From assembly GCA_903813345.2 (NCBI GenBank), contig CAIIXF020000006.1, positions 27,037,936 to 27,101,935 on the forward strand: a stretch of DNA of 64,000 nt, read 5' to 3'. The translations under genes were made by a program, and so were the position numbers. This stretch comes from Owenia fusiformis (lineage: Eukaryota > Annelida > Polychaeta > Sabellida > Oweniidae). Within the stretch, counting starts at the first letter, position 1. Each line of letters starts with the position of its first letter. Positions 47,141 through 59,608 of this stretch are shown one piece after another. The notes beneath the pieces are model-generated. The model saw only the letters and a program-made list of their open reading frames with translations. It was not told the origin of the DNA and made no database searches.

Positions 47141-47436
47141 CAAAAAACAATTGCTCTTAAAAAAGAATGTTCACAAAGCAGTTATTTAATTGCATACACC
47201 ATTACATAAAGGACCGTGTTTTTACAGAATGTTTTCAATAATTGGTTTAAGAGAAAAACAATGTTGAATTCAGTTCAAATATTGATAAAATGTAAAGTGA
47301 TAATGGTTTCTAGCGATATCCAATATCGTGTTATTTTTTAGTTGTGAAAATAATTTGTTTGCCTCGTAGACCATGTAGTGTTGTTTGTTTACAGTATACA
47401 TCCAATACCAGTTGCAACTTTGAACAAGTATTTCTA

Positions 47437-48395
47437 TGTTCATTAAGTTCGTGCATAGATACTCTAAAAATTTTGTTTCTGAGTCAATCTGGCTGAAATT
47501 TTCACTCAGTATACCTCCACTATTGACACATTGCAATCCCTAATTATAAGGAATGAGTTCATAGAGAGAAAATGTTATGGTTGCGGTTGCTATAGTAACG
47601 TGAGTCTGGTGTAGGCGGAGCAGGCAAAAGGATCGGTTTCGGTTGAATGTTTAATTTTTTTTATTTTGTCCTATTTATTTTTCTAACAGTATCTAAAGGT
47701 TATATGTGTCCAACATAGTGTCCATCATGGTATCTACACCTCTTCTGTCCCCTATCCACTCCTCAAACAGATGGGGACACCCATTTGGGAAATATCTGGC
47801 GATTGATCCTTGTGTGGATCTCATGATTTATCCTAAGGTCGATTGATGAATTCCAACAAATTCATTCTTAATTCTGCCTGTTACTGGGGGCATTATCATC
47901 ATGATAAGTATAGTAGCTACAGCAGGCTTTCTTTGACTCTCCATGCATTACTCTCTTCTTGCGAATGGCATTGGTGAGGAATGATTTCGTGAAGTTCGTC
48001 ATTCGAACTTATGGCATCAATACATGGATCAATTGCCAGATATTACCCAAATGGATCCCGCCATCTGTTTGAGGAATGGGTAGTGAAACAGCTGAGGTGT
48101 ATAGACCATGATGGATACTATGTTGAACACCTATACCCTTGAGATACTGTTAGTAAAATGAATAGAAAAACATGAAAAAAATGTGAACATTCAAACAAAA
48201 CAGATCGTTTTGCCTGCTCCGCCTACACTCGACTACACACGTTACTATAGCAACCATAATTTTTTTCTTTATCAACCCATTCCTTGTTATTTAGGATTTC
48301 AATGTTTTAATAGTGGAGGTATACTGAGTGAAAATCAGCAAGATTGACTCAGGAACAAAACCTAATGAACGCCCTGTAGATTCATCTATCTTGTA
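47437..48395. mobile_element. Tc1/mariner-type element with very long TIRs
   Basis: Left blocks 'cactcagtatacctccacta', 'ttgctatagtaacg', 'gtaggcggagcaggcaaaa' and 'catagtgtccatcatgg' have inverse counterparts on the right, finishing 'aatgaacgccctgtag'. The inverted repeats cover about 400 bp of each side. No intact transposase. The class is inferred from the CAGGGCGTTC-type end. Confidence 0.7.
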
Positions 48396-48399
48396 ATAT

Positions 48400-48512
48400 A
48401 TTAAATAACTCAAGTTCATTTACTTCAAAAAATAATGATTTAAGGAAAAAACGTCGAAAATAAATCATCATTCTCTGAAGTAAATGAACTTGAGTTATCT
48501 ATTGAATAAGTG
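48400..48512. repeat. Hairpin repeat next to the 47.4 kb element
   Basis: 'ataactcaagttcatttact' at about 48407 is mirrored by 'agtaaatgaacttgagttat' at about 48480-48499, and 'aataatgattta' by 'aaatcatcatt'. Confidence 0.8.
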
Positions 48513-48671
48513 AGATTTAAATTTTATTTTCCATGTTATATTATATACTAATCATTCGTACCGAGTGAGGGACATCAAACTGTCAAAAGTAACAATATTA
48601 TTCTTGCACAGATATGCCAAAAAATAAAAATCAGGTTGTTATTTATGACATCTATATCTAGTTAATAGTAC

Positions 48672-48956
48672 AATAACGTCATTTCTAAGGGCAATATTTC
48701 AAATATTGCTCGCAGAAATGACGTTATTAGTATTATTACCACCGTTAACGACCAGGGCTGAAATAGCAAGAAAATCTTACGCACTGAACGATATCTAATT
48801 TCCCGGGGAAAAATTGCCGGTCCAGAATATATTCTAGATCGGTCCATATGGACCACCACTATGACGTCACACATTTCTCAGGTCGATATAGTAAAATTAA
48901 CGCCTTCTAAACTAGCACTAAAACCCCTAGAACTGGCCCGGTAAGGTGGTAATAAT
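48672..48956. mobile_element. Hairpin plus small TIR element (ATTATTACCACC ends)
   Basis: 48672-48727 is a palindrome ('ataacgtcatttct' ... 'agaaatgacgttat'). Directly after it, ATTATTACCACCGTTA (48733) is matched by the inverse 'taaggtggtaataat' ending at 48956. Confidence 0.65.
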
Positions 48957-50344
48957 GAGCAACACTTATAATTATTTATTATGAAAAATTGTTGATCATA
49001 ATGAGGTCAGGTAAACTACTCGAGACATCTGTGTTGTTATCAAGGTATAGACATAAGTCAGCTGATTTTTTGGAATCTATAAAGTCCAATTCTGCATTTA
49101 TGCCAAATACGTACTAAGTAGCAAACATAACAGACAAATTAACGTTGGTGATTAATCTTTGTAAGTTAATCCCAGACAGGGTTAAAGGTTAACTAACTAA
49201 GGTTAAAGGGTCAAACAAATTACATGCAATATGTAATGAAGTCAAGGGAACTATTTTGTCAATAATATTATATTAATTTGTTACTATATTTTGCATAATT
49301 CAAGTGGTGTTGTATTCCTCATAGTTATTATGAGTAATTATGAACTCTATGACAGTCTACATATGCTTAAATATCGGATCGAAGGGCAACAGGCATATTT
49401 TACTTCAATGTCATTATGTATCGAAACGTATTTGTCATTCAATGATATTAATGCACTCGCATTTAAAATGTCTAAAGCCGAAGTTCAACTTCTGCACATA
49501 CAGTCCGCCATATGGTGTAAATGGAAGCAAGTCAAACTCCTGTGCATCCGGTGTTAGCAAGAATATACTTTAGATTCTCATAAAATCCCTCTTGGGGGTC
49601 ATATAGACACTACACCTGTATATATGATGATATATTGATTTTAATAAATAAAAAAATGTTTCTTGAATCTTTATTTTTGAATATTTTACAAGAATATTTG
49701 CATAAATGTGATGTGTATCGTTATATTTCTTAGCAAAACGTTGATGAACACTTTAACGTTATGATGGAGTATAGCTCTGGTAACACTCTGACACTTGGGC
49801 AAGTATCGTCATTAGTATGATTAAGCTCAAAATATGATTAAGCCAACCCTGAGTTTCTTTATCCGGACCCTAAGCAAGTGTTACTCAATGCTTATATATT
49901 GCACTGTGGTGGAATATACATTGGCATCGTTAATATTAAGTACATCTATTTATTGAATTATTGAATGCATGTGTCGGTCACTTCAATTTTGTAAAATGGC
50001 TGACATTGATGCAGCTGCTGATGATCATCTATAAAAATAATGATAAAGAATAAGGGGATAGAATTATGTAAAACTTAATAAAAAAAGGTAGACATAGAAG
50101 AATATGTGATATCTGTGATTTTTGTGTTTACACCTTCTAAAGGTTTTTGGGGTCTGTAATCGGACCCCAGGAACACACATTGCAATAACTCTGCAACCGG
50201 AGACGCTTTTTTCATTCTGATTTCAGTTTTCATTAGGTTATCCAATTACCTTTCATAGTATATAAGCATTATTTATCCTGGATGCAAGAGTATATAAGTA
50301 GACCTAAATACCTGCTGGGGCCAGGTCTTAGTATTTATATAATT
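48957..50344. other. Intergenic, nothing recognised
   Basis: AT-rich; short frames without motifs. Confidence 0.4.
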
Positions 50345-50508
50345 TATATAGAGGATACCCTATGATTTTTGAGAAATACCATTTTACCCATGAGTGGATA
50401 TCGCTCATCTCCACGAGTAAGCGCAACAAATGAGTGGGCATCGGCGATATCCAAGAGTGGATAAAAATGATAGCATGAGAAAATCATAGGATATCATATT
50501 TATTCTAT
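50345..50508. mobile_element. Hairpin element (copy 2 of the 45863 family)
   Basis: 'accctatgatttttgagaa' is mirrored by 'atgagaaaatcataggata', with 'cccatgagtggatatcg' and its inverse inside. More degenerate than copy 1. Confidence 0.75.
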
Positions 50509-51825
50509 GGTCGCTACTTTTGTGTGGACTTAAAACAAATTGACCTAAAAGTTTTCTATTTTTTCAGTTTATTTTCTGTAAACTTGTTTTTACAAAATGA
50601 TTACATGAAAAAATACTGATTTTTACTGACCATAATCTTGGAACTATATTGTTGGAGATCAAACAGACAAGTGGTCATTTGGCGACATATTCAAAACTAA
50701 TGAAAAATTCGTATCCGACGGATACTATTTTTAAGTCATATCAGTCGGGTACGCTTTTAGTGGCGCATTTCAAAATTATCTTGTGTCGTTATCCCCATAT
50801 TAAAGCATCCATTGGATAATAACAATATATTATTTGAATATATTTCTTGGCTAGTGATGAGTTATCATTCTATTTACTGATCGCTGATATGATTGTTGCA
50901 AAGAATGTGATGTGGGGCTCAAACGAACCCAAAATCATTTCAGGGCTAAGAAAAAGTCTACACTCACCAAAGGATGCAAAAAAACCCGATAAAGGTCAAC
51001 TCCATTTAACATGTTATACCTGGAAGACCATACACTACGAATTCATAACTTCAAACATGCGAGATAAAAACTCAATTTGATCTGTCACATGGCACCAATG
51101 TCTGAGTAAATAATAATTCTGACCGTTATTTAATGATAATTACTCAAAATCGTAGAAATAGAAAAATACTTATTCCATCATTTTCAAAAGTTCCGATAAT
51201 AATAAAAAATAAAAAATATTTAAGATGCATTCAATGAGATATACACACGAATATAGAATATAATCGAACTTCAACATTCTGTGTGAGAAATATATGCGTT
51301 TTCTAGAACGATTAAGAATAAATATACAGTATAGAGGTTTAATTTCATGCCATCTTTATGTGTGCCAAAGTTGAGTTTTAAATCAAAGCTGCGACAAAGG
51401 ATAGAGGGCGTATTTGAAGTAAGTTTGTAATAAACTTTCAACGTGTCCCATACTACGATCTCAAATAATAACTGAAAAAGATGTTAAATATCTTATTATC
51501 AAATATAGAGAACAATACAAGTAGGGGATGCACGAATGTCCAAGAGGGAGTTGAAACTTTGGGATTGTTACCAAATAGCCAAGAAAATAAAGATATTTCA
51601 CGAGAAAAATCAAAACGTTTTTAATTATTTTAGAAAGCGCTTCCCTCATGAGCAAAAAGTGATGAAAACATTACAAAATGTCCAAGAACCTTCAAATGTT
51701 ACCCTTAGCTCGTCTAGAGCTACAGTGTGCCTTTGCTGTTATTCAGTCCAGTCGAGTCCAATTTGATGAGTCACAAAAAAGCAATTAAAATCATACAACA
51801 CAAGCTAAACTTTTAATTAGTTTAT
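50509..51825. other. Intergenic, nothing recognised
   Basis: An open frame at 50847-51080 and others lack recognisable domains, splice partners or codon bias, so I leave them uncalled. Confidence 0.4.
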
Positions 51826-52105
51826 CTGACATGTTCACAAATAAAGATGTAAATATGCCCATTAGGGGCTCATAAGTTATCAGAAACATCATATTCATAG
51901 GTTTAAGTCAAATAAATTGTTTAATATTAATGATGACGTCATTTTATCCATTGGTACAAAATTTTGGGATCTGACATGTTCACAAAGATGTAAATATGCC
52001 TATTAGGGGCTCATTATCAGAAACCTCATAATCATAGGTTTAAGTCAATTAAATTGTTTAATATTAATGATGACGTCATTTTATCCATTGGTACAAAATT
52101 GATTT
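51826..52105 (+). repeat. Tandem duplication, 145-bp period
   Basis: Two direct copies starting 'ctgacatgttcacaaa' (51826 and 51971) share 'ttaggggctcat', 'cataggtttaagtcaa' and 'atgatgacgtcattttatcc'. Copy 2 carries small deletions. Confidence 0.9.
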
Positions 52106-52636
52106 GGGTATTCTTTAAGGAGTTTTCTGCGAATAAATTCATCAACTGGATACTAATGGGAATACGTTAATAATAGATAGATCTTATATATTATTAGTAC
52201 AGGTGAAAAAAACATTTTGGGTGTCCATTTGATAATTGCACTATATATGTACATTCAGGTATGTCTCCCACTGAGCATCAATCAATTTTCATTTGTCATT
52301 TACCAAAATGCAAACGCACACCGTAATGATACCAGGAAATGTGAGATTGATCGATAATATGGAAAGGTATAAAGGAGTTCGAGAAACCCAGTGCCCTCAT
52401 CTAAGTGACAACACCTGACAACATCATCATCGCTCGCGCAGGGCTCTCGAGATTAAAAATACATCTCGAATTCTACACGGACAACAAATGTGCTTATAAA
52501 TCATAACAATTATTGATATGATCATCGGAGTATATTGCGCATGTCCACAATAGAATACTGACCCTGAATAAACTACGAATATAACACAACACTGACAAAA
52601 AAAGTTTACGTTCTATTGGGGAGCCGGACATAAAAA
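52106..52636. other. 5' flank of the GPCR gene
   Basis: No clear TATA box is seen in the last 100 bp. Promoter elements are not identifiable by eye. Confidence 0.3.
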
Positions 52637-53656
52637 ATGTCAAATTTTTCATCGGAAATAAACGTTTCAGGATCGTCTTTTAAATCGTCATCAAATTTCA
52701 ATGACGGCGGTGTGTCTACAGGTTTGCTCGTGCTTTCTGCCGTCGTTATTTCTTTGTGGATAATGCTTGGGAATACGCTGGTAATTGCTACATATCAAAA
52801 GTGCCCTCCGTTGCAAACAGTCGCCAACACATTTATCATAAGCATACACTTGGCTGTTGCGGACGAAGTAACAGGACTATCGTGCTTGGTGATGGTGATC
52901 CCGGCAAGATTTTTGCCGATAACATTCATCTGCACTAGCTTCGAGTTCCAACTATTTACCACGTTGTTCGCCACTGTACCTTTCGTCGCATCGTTTCTTT
53001 TCCTTCTGATGGTATCTGTCGACCGGTTCATCGCAGTATTTTGGCCACTGCGGTATCAGACAATTATGACTCAGAAAAGAGCTACTGTGTTATCATGCGT
53101 TATGTGGTTACTCAGTATGATTTATTACATCATAACAATGACGGATAGCTACTTTCAGTTGAAAACTACTTCGGAACAGAAAGTAGTGATAACTTGTATG
53201 AAACGTTCGGCAGTACCAAGATTTATGGGGATGACTTTCGGCACTTTATACATGGTGGTCCTAATCCCTCATATAGTAATTTACATTTGCATATTCACGG
53301 TAGTAATACGTCAACAGAAGAAAATGAACATAACCAATGAAAATGGGTCATCAAACTCTGGCCAGAACATTCCAAAAAGTAGTCTGAATCTCGTAAAAAC
53401 GGCTTTAATTGTTATCGGATTGTTCCAAATTTGTTGGACCCCTTTTGTAGTTTATCTTACCATTCTACAATTTGATTTGATAGATGCCAGAGAACGCACA
53501 GTTGGCATCGGTATGTTTGTAGCATACGTTATAGCTATCATCAACTCGGGTATGAATCCAATAGTTTATGCAGTGAGATCGACCGCCTTCAGAACAGGAA
53601 TGAGAAAGGTTCTGAAACTGAAGCCAAATGAAGTTGAAAATGTGTCACATTCATGA
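52637..53656 (+). CDS. Rhodopsin-like (class A) G-protein-coupled receptor, intronless
   Basis: 339-residue seven-helix plasma-membrane receptor. The extracellular N-terminus has candidate N-glycosylation sites (NFS at 3, NVS at 9). Helices: TM1 28-52 with the conserved GN (N46); TM2 about 63-88 with LAVAD (D76); TM3 about 103-128 ending in DRF (129-131) instead of DRY; TM4 about 149-170; TM5 about 200-224; TM6 about 253-277 with CWTP (266-269); TM7 about 290-311 with NPIVY (307-311). C99 and C187 would form the TM3-loop 2 disulfide. The C-terminal tail is short. The start is the first Met, directly before the glycosylated segment. The overall feel (short loops, NPIVYAVRS) is closest to MECA-type receptors (melanocortin, adenosine, cannabinoid), but the ligand cannot be inferred. 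Confidence 0.93.
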   Translation: MSNFSSEINVSGSSFKSSSNFNDGGVSTGLLVLSAVVISLWIMLGNTLVIATYQKCPPLQTVANTFIISIHLAVADEVTGLSCLVMVIPARFLPITFICTSFEFQLFTTLFATVPFVASFLFLLMVSVDRFIAVFWPLRYQTIMTQKRATVLSCVMWLLSMIYYIITMTDSYFQLKTTSEQKVVITCMKRSAVPRFMGMTFGTLYMVVLIPHIVIYICIFTVVIRQQKKMNITNENGSSNSGQNIPKSSLNLVKTALIVIGLFQICWTPFVVYLTILQFDLIDARERTVGIGMFVAYVIAIINSGMNPIVYAVRSTAFRTGMRKVLKLKPNEVENVSHS

Positions 53657-54260
53657 GACAATTTAATACAAGATCGGAGAAATATGCAGGTCACTATTTA
53701 TACAACACTAATGAATTCCATTTACTTCAGTGAGTTTATCAAACCTAAAATCCTGCCGACTGTGAAAACAAAATAGAATTTGGTTATGGAATGAGAAAAA
53801 TTGGACATAAATACACATTTTCATAAATACACAGCCCTCCATAAGTTTGGTATTCGAAAGTTCCCTTCTTGTTCATTAAAAGTCTGTTAATATTTGGTGA
53901 TTAAAATATTTCGAACTTTTGTAAATAAGGTATGAAAAACGATTACAACATTATAGGCTTTTAAAACGATGATAAATTAAGACTTCAAATTCCAATCGTA
54001 TGGAGATGAGTATGTGCGTTCATTTTTTAAATTTATGTATTCCGATCATATTTGAATATTGATATCCACTTTCATCTTATTAGCTTCAAGTTTCAATCAT
54101 CTAGAAGGCTGTTATCTAGAGAAACATATATATATATATATATATATAGAGTACGTCTCTTGATAATAGTCAAGATATTATCGCCATCTATTTACAAAAT
54201 GTTTTTTTAAATTGGACAGTCAATGCACCTGTATTGCTTTTTGTTGTATTGTGGCATGTA
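53657..54260. other. 3' flank of the GPCR gene with TA microsatellite
   Basis: AT-rich; (TA)n tract at about 54127-54148. Nothing else recognised. Confidence 0.5.
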
Positions 54261-54402
54261 ATGCCTGGGTCACATATGTTCCGATCCATCGGCCGGCGCC
54301 CGCCCGATTGAGTGTTTTGTTCAATATTGTATTCAAGTTTGAACAAAATACTCAATCGGCCGGGCGCCGTAGTGAAAATCGGAGCAAATGTGACCGAAGC
54401 AT
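54261..54402. mobile_element. Foldback MITE, TGCCTGGGTCACAT family, copy A
   Basis: 'atgcctgggtcacatatg' pairs with 'caaatgtgaccgaagcat'. The interior has 'cgattgagtgttttgttcaa' and 'ttgaacaaaatactcaatcg' around a short centre, flanked by GGCGCC-rich arms. Confidence 0.88.
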
Positions 54403-54440
54403 AACTTTCATGTACACGTGCTAAAACCGCCTCTGCTTAA

Positions 54441-54578
54441 TAATGTCTGAGTCACTCCGATGCATCGGCCGGCGCACGACCGATTGAGTATTATGTTCAA
54501 TATTGGATTCAATTTTGAAAATTACACTCATTTGACAGGTCGCCGGTCGATGAATCGAGCAAATGTTACTCAGGCATA
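54441..54578. mobile_element. Foldback MITE, copy B (degenerate)
   Basis: Same layout as copy A: 'taatgtctgagtcac' against 'gttactcaggcatatt', with 'cgattgagtattatgttcaa' inside. The right arm is more diverged. Confidence 0.8.
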
Positions 54579-54790
54579 TTAAAGAGGTTAAGCTTCAGTT
54601 TTCCAGTTTTCACCATCTGCACGTGAACTGAAAGATTAAGCATATGGCAGTGCGCGCATATTTTTTGTATGCGCTTCGATACCGTTCAGCGTCAGCGTAT
54701 CGTGTTTAGAACGGGGAAATGTCACGTTGGTTTCAACGGGAATCATTATAATACTCATATCTACTGAAAACTATGCCGGCAATTTTGATA

Positions 54791-54929
54791 ATGCCTGGGT
54801 CACATTTGCCCCGATTAATCGACGCGACCGGGCGCTGAGTATTTTGTTCAAAATTGAATACAAGTTTGAATAAAATACTCGATCGGCAGGGCGCCGGCCT
54901 ACAAATATGAGCAAATATGACCGAGGCAT
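54791..54929. mobile_element. Foldback MITE, copy C
   Basis: 'atgcctgggtcacatttgcc' pairs with 'gagcaaatatgaccgaggcat'. Inner arms 'gagtattttgttcaaaattg' and 'gaataaaatactcgatcgg'. Confidence 0.88.
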
Positions 54930-55547
54930 CAACAGTACGACTGTAGAATTCTTTCTGAAAAAGATGACAATATATCATGTATCTTTTAGTTCCGAATACT
55001 ATATAGTATTTTCCCAAGCGAACTTTTCAAAAATGTATCAGGAAACCAGCTTTAGAAGTTACAATTAATGACATCTTATATGCTACCGTATAGTACAGGT
55101 ACATGTATATTTCTTTAAATAAATAATTCTCGTTTATGCAGTATGTGTATGTGTTGATTGACATTTTGTGATGTACAAGTGCATTTAAAACACACATTTT
55201 TAGTATATTTAGGTACACTAAAAAAATCATATTTAGTTGTCACTCCTGTTCCAAGCATGGACACTGAAGCTGAACGCATCTGATATGCAATCATATGTGT
55301 TCTCGAAACGTCTGACGTTTTCGTTTAGATTTTATATGTAAGCTTAGCCTCTCTATTTTACACAATTTGTGTCACCCGCTTACTGTCATATTACAATGAA
55401 TAGCTTAAATAAATAAATTAACCAATTAATCAAATATTATGAGTTTGCTTTTAAATGCTCTCTTTAATGCCAGAGTATACCGGCCTGACTAAAGTTTCCG
55501 CCACATAACATATAGAAAAATGCTCTCAACAGAATTCTTGGAAAGGA
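54930..55547. other. Intergenic, nothing recognised
   Basis: AT-rich, no gene seen. Confidence 0.4.
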
Positions 55548-56360
55548 TAACCCCCCTATCACACAAACTAGTTCTTACCCGTTCTTGCCAGTCCTACGAA
55601 AACGTCGTAAAACGGGCTCAATCTGGCTGTGGTCAGGAAATATGTCTGAAATAATTAGCTTCTTCGTTCTTAAACAGTCTTCAATACGTCCATCTCGTTC
55701 GCAGTTTGTTCAGGCCGCACCACGTCGGTGTACAACGTCGTAGAACGCGTCCTTTAGTCTAGAAGGTCAACATGACCTGATTACAGAACGGTATGGTCGC
55801 CATCGAATTTTGAATCGATTCAAAATTCTAAAATCACATTCCCGTCTGAGAACGTTCATAAAGTTCGTAAATAGACCTTAGAAAGTTGCAGTTACGTTCA
55901 TTCCGTTCGCACACAGTTTAAAACCTGTTTTGAAGAACGCAGTGGCAACTTGTTTGGTGTGATAGCTATATTTTTGCTAACTCGTTCATAAGCAGTGTTA
56001 AATACGTTCTTAATCAGTTTAAACCCGTTTGCAATTAGTTCTACCTCGTTCTAAACACGTCCTCAGGCAGTTCAACTCGTTGTTAAAACGTCCCTAGTAG
56101 GATTGAAGTACGACGGTTCCGTTCATACTATGTGCAGCTCGTCGTTAGTACGTTGTCACTCGTTCTAATTGTAGAACGTGACGACCACGAGAACATTTTG
56201 AGCATTGTCTAAGTTCTAGAGGACCTACCCGTTCGAGTACGTTCGATGACGTTTGTAAATAGATCCCAAACGGTTCTTAGTAGGCCCAGTCCGTTCGTAC
56301 ACAGTTGAAGCCCGTTTTCGAGAACGCAGTGAGAACTAGTTTGGTGTGATAGTAGGGTTA
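55548..56360. mobile_element. Composite MITE, 0.81 kb, same family as 9751-10236
   Basis: Bounded by TAACCC...CTATCACACAAACTAG and the inverse ending GTGTGATAGTAGGGTTA. A third, internal end (CTTGTTTGGTGTGATAG, about 55950-55966) suggests one copy inserted in, or fused to, another. Dense in aacg/cgtt words. No ORF. Confidence 0.75.
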
Positions 56361-59300
56361 GAGATTTGCCATTCGACAGCAAATCAATCTCAGTTCTAGA
56401 ATGAAGGGAAGATATTATCGAGAATTCAGAATGAAGAGTGGGGGGGAATATGTGAGAACTCCGGTAAAGTCAGTTCATAAGCTGACTTTTACAAATGTGT
56501 AACAAAAGAATAAAGGTGGGCCAAATGGAGGGACTATTATCAAGGGTGGCCAGGCTTTATCATTTTAGAAAATGGATTCACAAAAATGCATGAGTATCCA
56601 ATCAATCTCTGACATAGAATCGGGCTCACATTTACTTTCACCTCTACGCTCATTTTATTGAAGGTGGATAACTTAAGCAGAATCCAATAATAATGCATGT
56701 GGTATATTCCAGACATCGATACACTTGATCACTGATAGACTTCATTTTAGTTTGATTGAGGACGTGAAAGAGATAAATCCCCTTTGTGTGTCTAACTGAT
56801 CTGCCTTCTATGAGTTTATCATGTCGTAATATCCACCATTAAAACTAGCGCATAAATATCAGTAAAAAAGATACCTCTAGAATCTTTACTGTCTCACCTG
56901 TTTCGTTGCCATAGAAACCAGCATGTTATGGATTAAATTCGTTCAACAGAACTCTATCTAACTTTCAGGAAACTCATTATAATTCAGAATAAGCTTCACT
57001 TTTAAGTTTGTGTTAGATTTGAGTTGAAATTTTACAATGTATCGATCTTTGTATATACTAGCCATCCATATGACATTGAAAATACACACACTAATACAAT
57101 AACGTTTCAAGGAGTCTTAAAATATTAGCGGTCATCAAGAGGAGGGAAAGCCCCAGAGTTTCAAGATGACAGACATAATTACCTCTCTTGCTTACCACCT
57201 TCGTTCGTTCGAATTTTCATCGGCTAGTTATCAAATACTACACTTCGATGGGATGTTATAATTGATATAGGCATATTCCGTACACCTTTCTTTATCTTGA
57301 TGTGAAACGAGAAGCTATGATATTGGTTAACACGCCAGAAATGAACATAATATTATTCGAAGCGTATTTCGAAAATTTTGAAACCGCCATTGATGACGTC
57401 ATTTGTTTGTCGACTTTTGACCAATCAGCGACCGTGTCATCTCAATACAGATTTACATTATAAGCGTTAACATCTTTGAACCCTGGTGTTTCTCCCCCTC
57501 TGGCGGTCATCCATAAACCAACTGGAATATCTCCTCAAATATCCCCGGATCCTTCGAAACCCCTCCAGATACCTTGTTCAAATGAAGTGACATTGACTTT
57601 CTTGAAACACTTGTTTGACCTTCATGATTCCTGCACTTTACAACATGTTTTAGATAAGTGCTTGACGTGTAAGGGTTGACCTTTTGGCCTTAACCCGATG
57701 ACCTTGAGGAATGTCAATAAATGGCGATGTATTCAGTAGGTTTAATTGTATACATTAACATAAAATATCCCTGCGCTCAGAGTCTGAAGACGAAGCGAAG
57801 TCGAACGAAAGCAAATGGTTACTTCATGAACTATTAGCCCTATTTACACTACACGCGACATTCCACCAAGACGTCTTGGCTAAAACGTTTTAGAAAAATT
57901 ATGTTGAGTTTACACCACCATTTTCAAGACGTCTTACGAAATATAATTGAGTTTACACCTGTTTTTCTAAAACGTCTTAGAGATATGTAGGTATATATGT
58001 CACATGAATGAAAAAAACGGTTCAGTACTGGTTGAAGGACGATTCAGTCAATATAGTTATTCCTTCCCCGCGTTGTGCTCAAGAATGCATCGGTTTCACA
58101 AAAATATGTCCTAAAGACATCATTGTTAAAAGCATAAAAAGAGCAGAACGATTTTCTTTATATATTAGGGTTATGATAGATCGCCAGGCAAATTAGTTCT
58201 TCGGGATATTTTTGGGATGATATTGGCAACAAGGCATTAGACAAAAGAAAGGACTGTGCGACACATGTAAACAGTTTCAAATTTTTCGTTCAGCGCAACG
58301 CAAAAAAACTGGGAACCTCGGCCATTGATTGTTAGGGATATACAGGGGAGGGGGGGGGGTCCATTGAAAAAATGGTACAGTCGGATTTCAAAAATAAATA
58401 TTGATTTTCTCGATGGAAACATGTCATATTATATACCAATGGAAAAGGAATTTACTCATCCTTAATTTGGTATATCATGAGTTCAAATTTATTATGTCTG
58501 TCAACCAGCGTCCATAACATAAATAACAGGTTTTCAAAAACTTGCAAAAAAACGTTTTTTTGTCAACTTTATTTACAGACGTTCAATATGTCCATCATTT
58601 GGTAGCTCTTGTGTGTAAAATTGTCACGTAACGCTATTCTCCATCTTTTCAAATCCACGTGTTTGATACGTGATGTAAATAGATTTCATTATCTATAACC
58701 TTGAGAAAAACCATGGTCATTGATTTTAATGCACTACAAGTTCCAGGAAAATTTCCAGAGCTACAAAATTTATAGGCTCATTGTATTGGTAAAACGTTCC
58801 CTAAGAATAAGTACAAATCATCCTTCTGAAACTTAACAGGGTTGAAGGCTGAATAAACAAACTGCATTTATTTGTACAAATTATCCTATAGAAGATGCAG
58901 GTTGTAAAAGGTCATGATGCCTTTTACTTTTCTGTTTTAATTGTACCATGTTAAACAATATACTGCTTGCTATATGGATTATCTGGCATGGCCAACAATG
59001 TTGATGTTAAACTCCAGAATGACCGAGAGGCTAGAAACATACATAGTGACAGTCGTAAAAATCACGGCCTCGTCATGGTTCTTTCTACACACAAGTCCTT
59101 AATACCAAGTATATACAAGTATATAATATATAAAATATGCTATTCAAAGCGATTGCCTAATTGGAGCGTAACATGTCTTGATTGCGTATCTACGTCTGTG
59201 ACTGTTTTGTTATTAACTAATAAGTCTAAGTGCTGCCATTTGGTCTCTTCAATTAGCAATTAATGGAACAACAATATGTGTAAAGATCGAAGTGCACTTT

Positions 59301-59608
59301 TAATTCAGGGAAAACAAAATGTAAAAGACTAATTAGACTGTGGCAGCCATTAACGTCACGGTGTACGTTGCACCTTGCAAGGTCCGGGTACTTAATTGAC
59401 AATTTGCACAATTTGTGGAATTCCAAAAACAACCACTAATACAGGGCATAGAGGTCAGTTGCCAGCAATTGATAGGTTGTATATTTATTTAAATCGTGTC
59501 AGAAACAGAAACGTTTTTCAGATCAATGATGGTTCGAATAAAATCCCGAAAACACGTTTCACAGCCAGTTGGTAGGAGAGAATTTCTTCGAACATCATCT
59601 TTATCTTA
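56361..59608. other. Intergenic, no gene recognised
   Basis: A small repeat cluster with GAGTTTACACC and AAGACGTCTT words lies at about 57845-57985. An open frame at 57476-57679 is proline-rich but unrecognised. A G run lies near 58346-58359. Confidence 0.4.

Noticed and set aside
57476-57679. Proline-rich 67-residue open frame
   Set aside because: No domain, no splice signals in context, and the region resembles a repeat flank. Kept uncalled.
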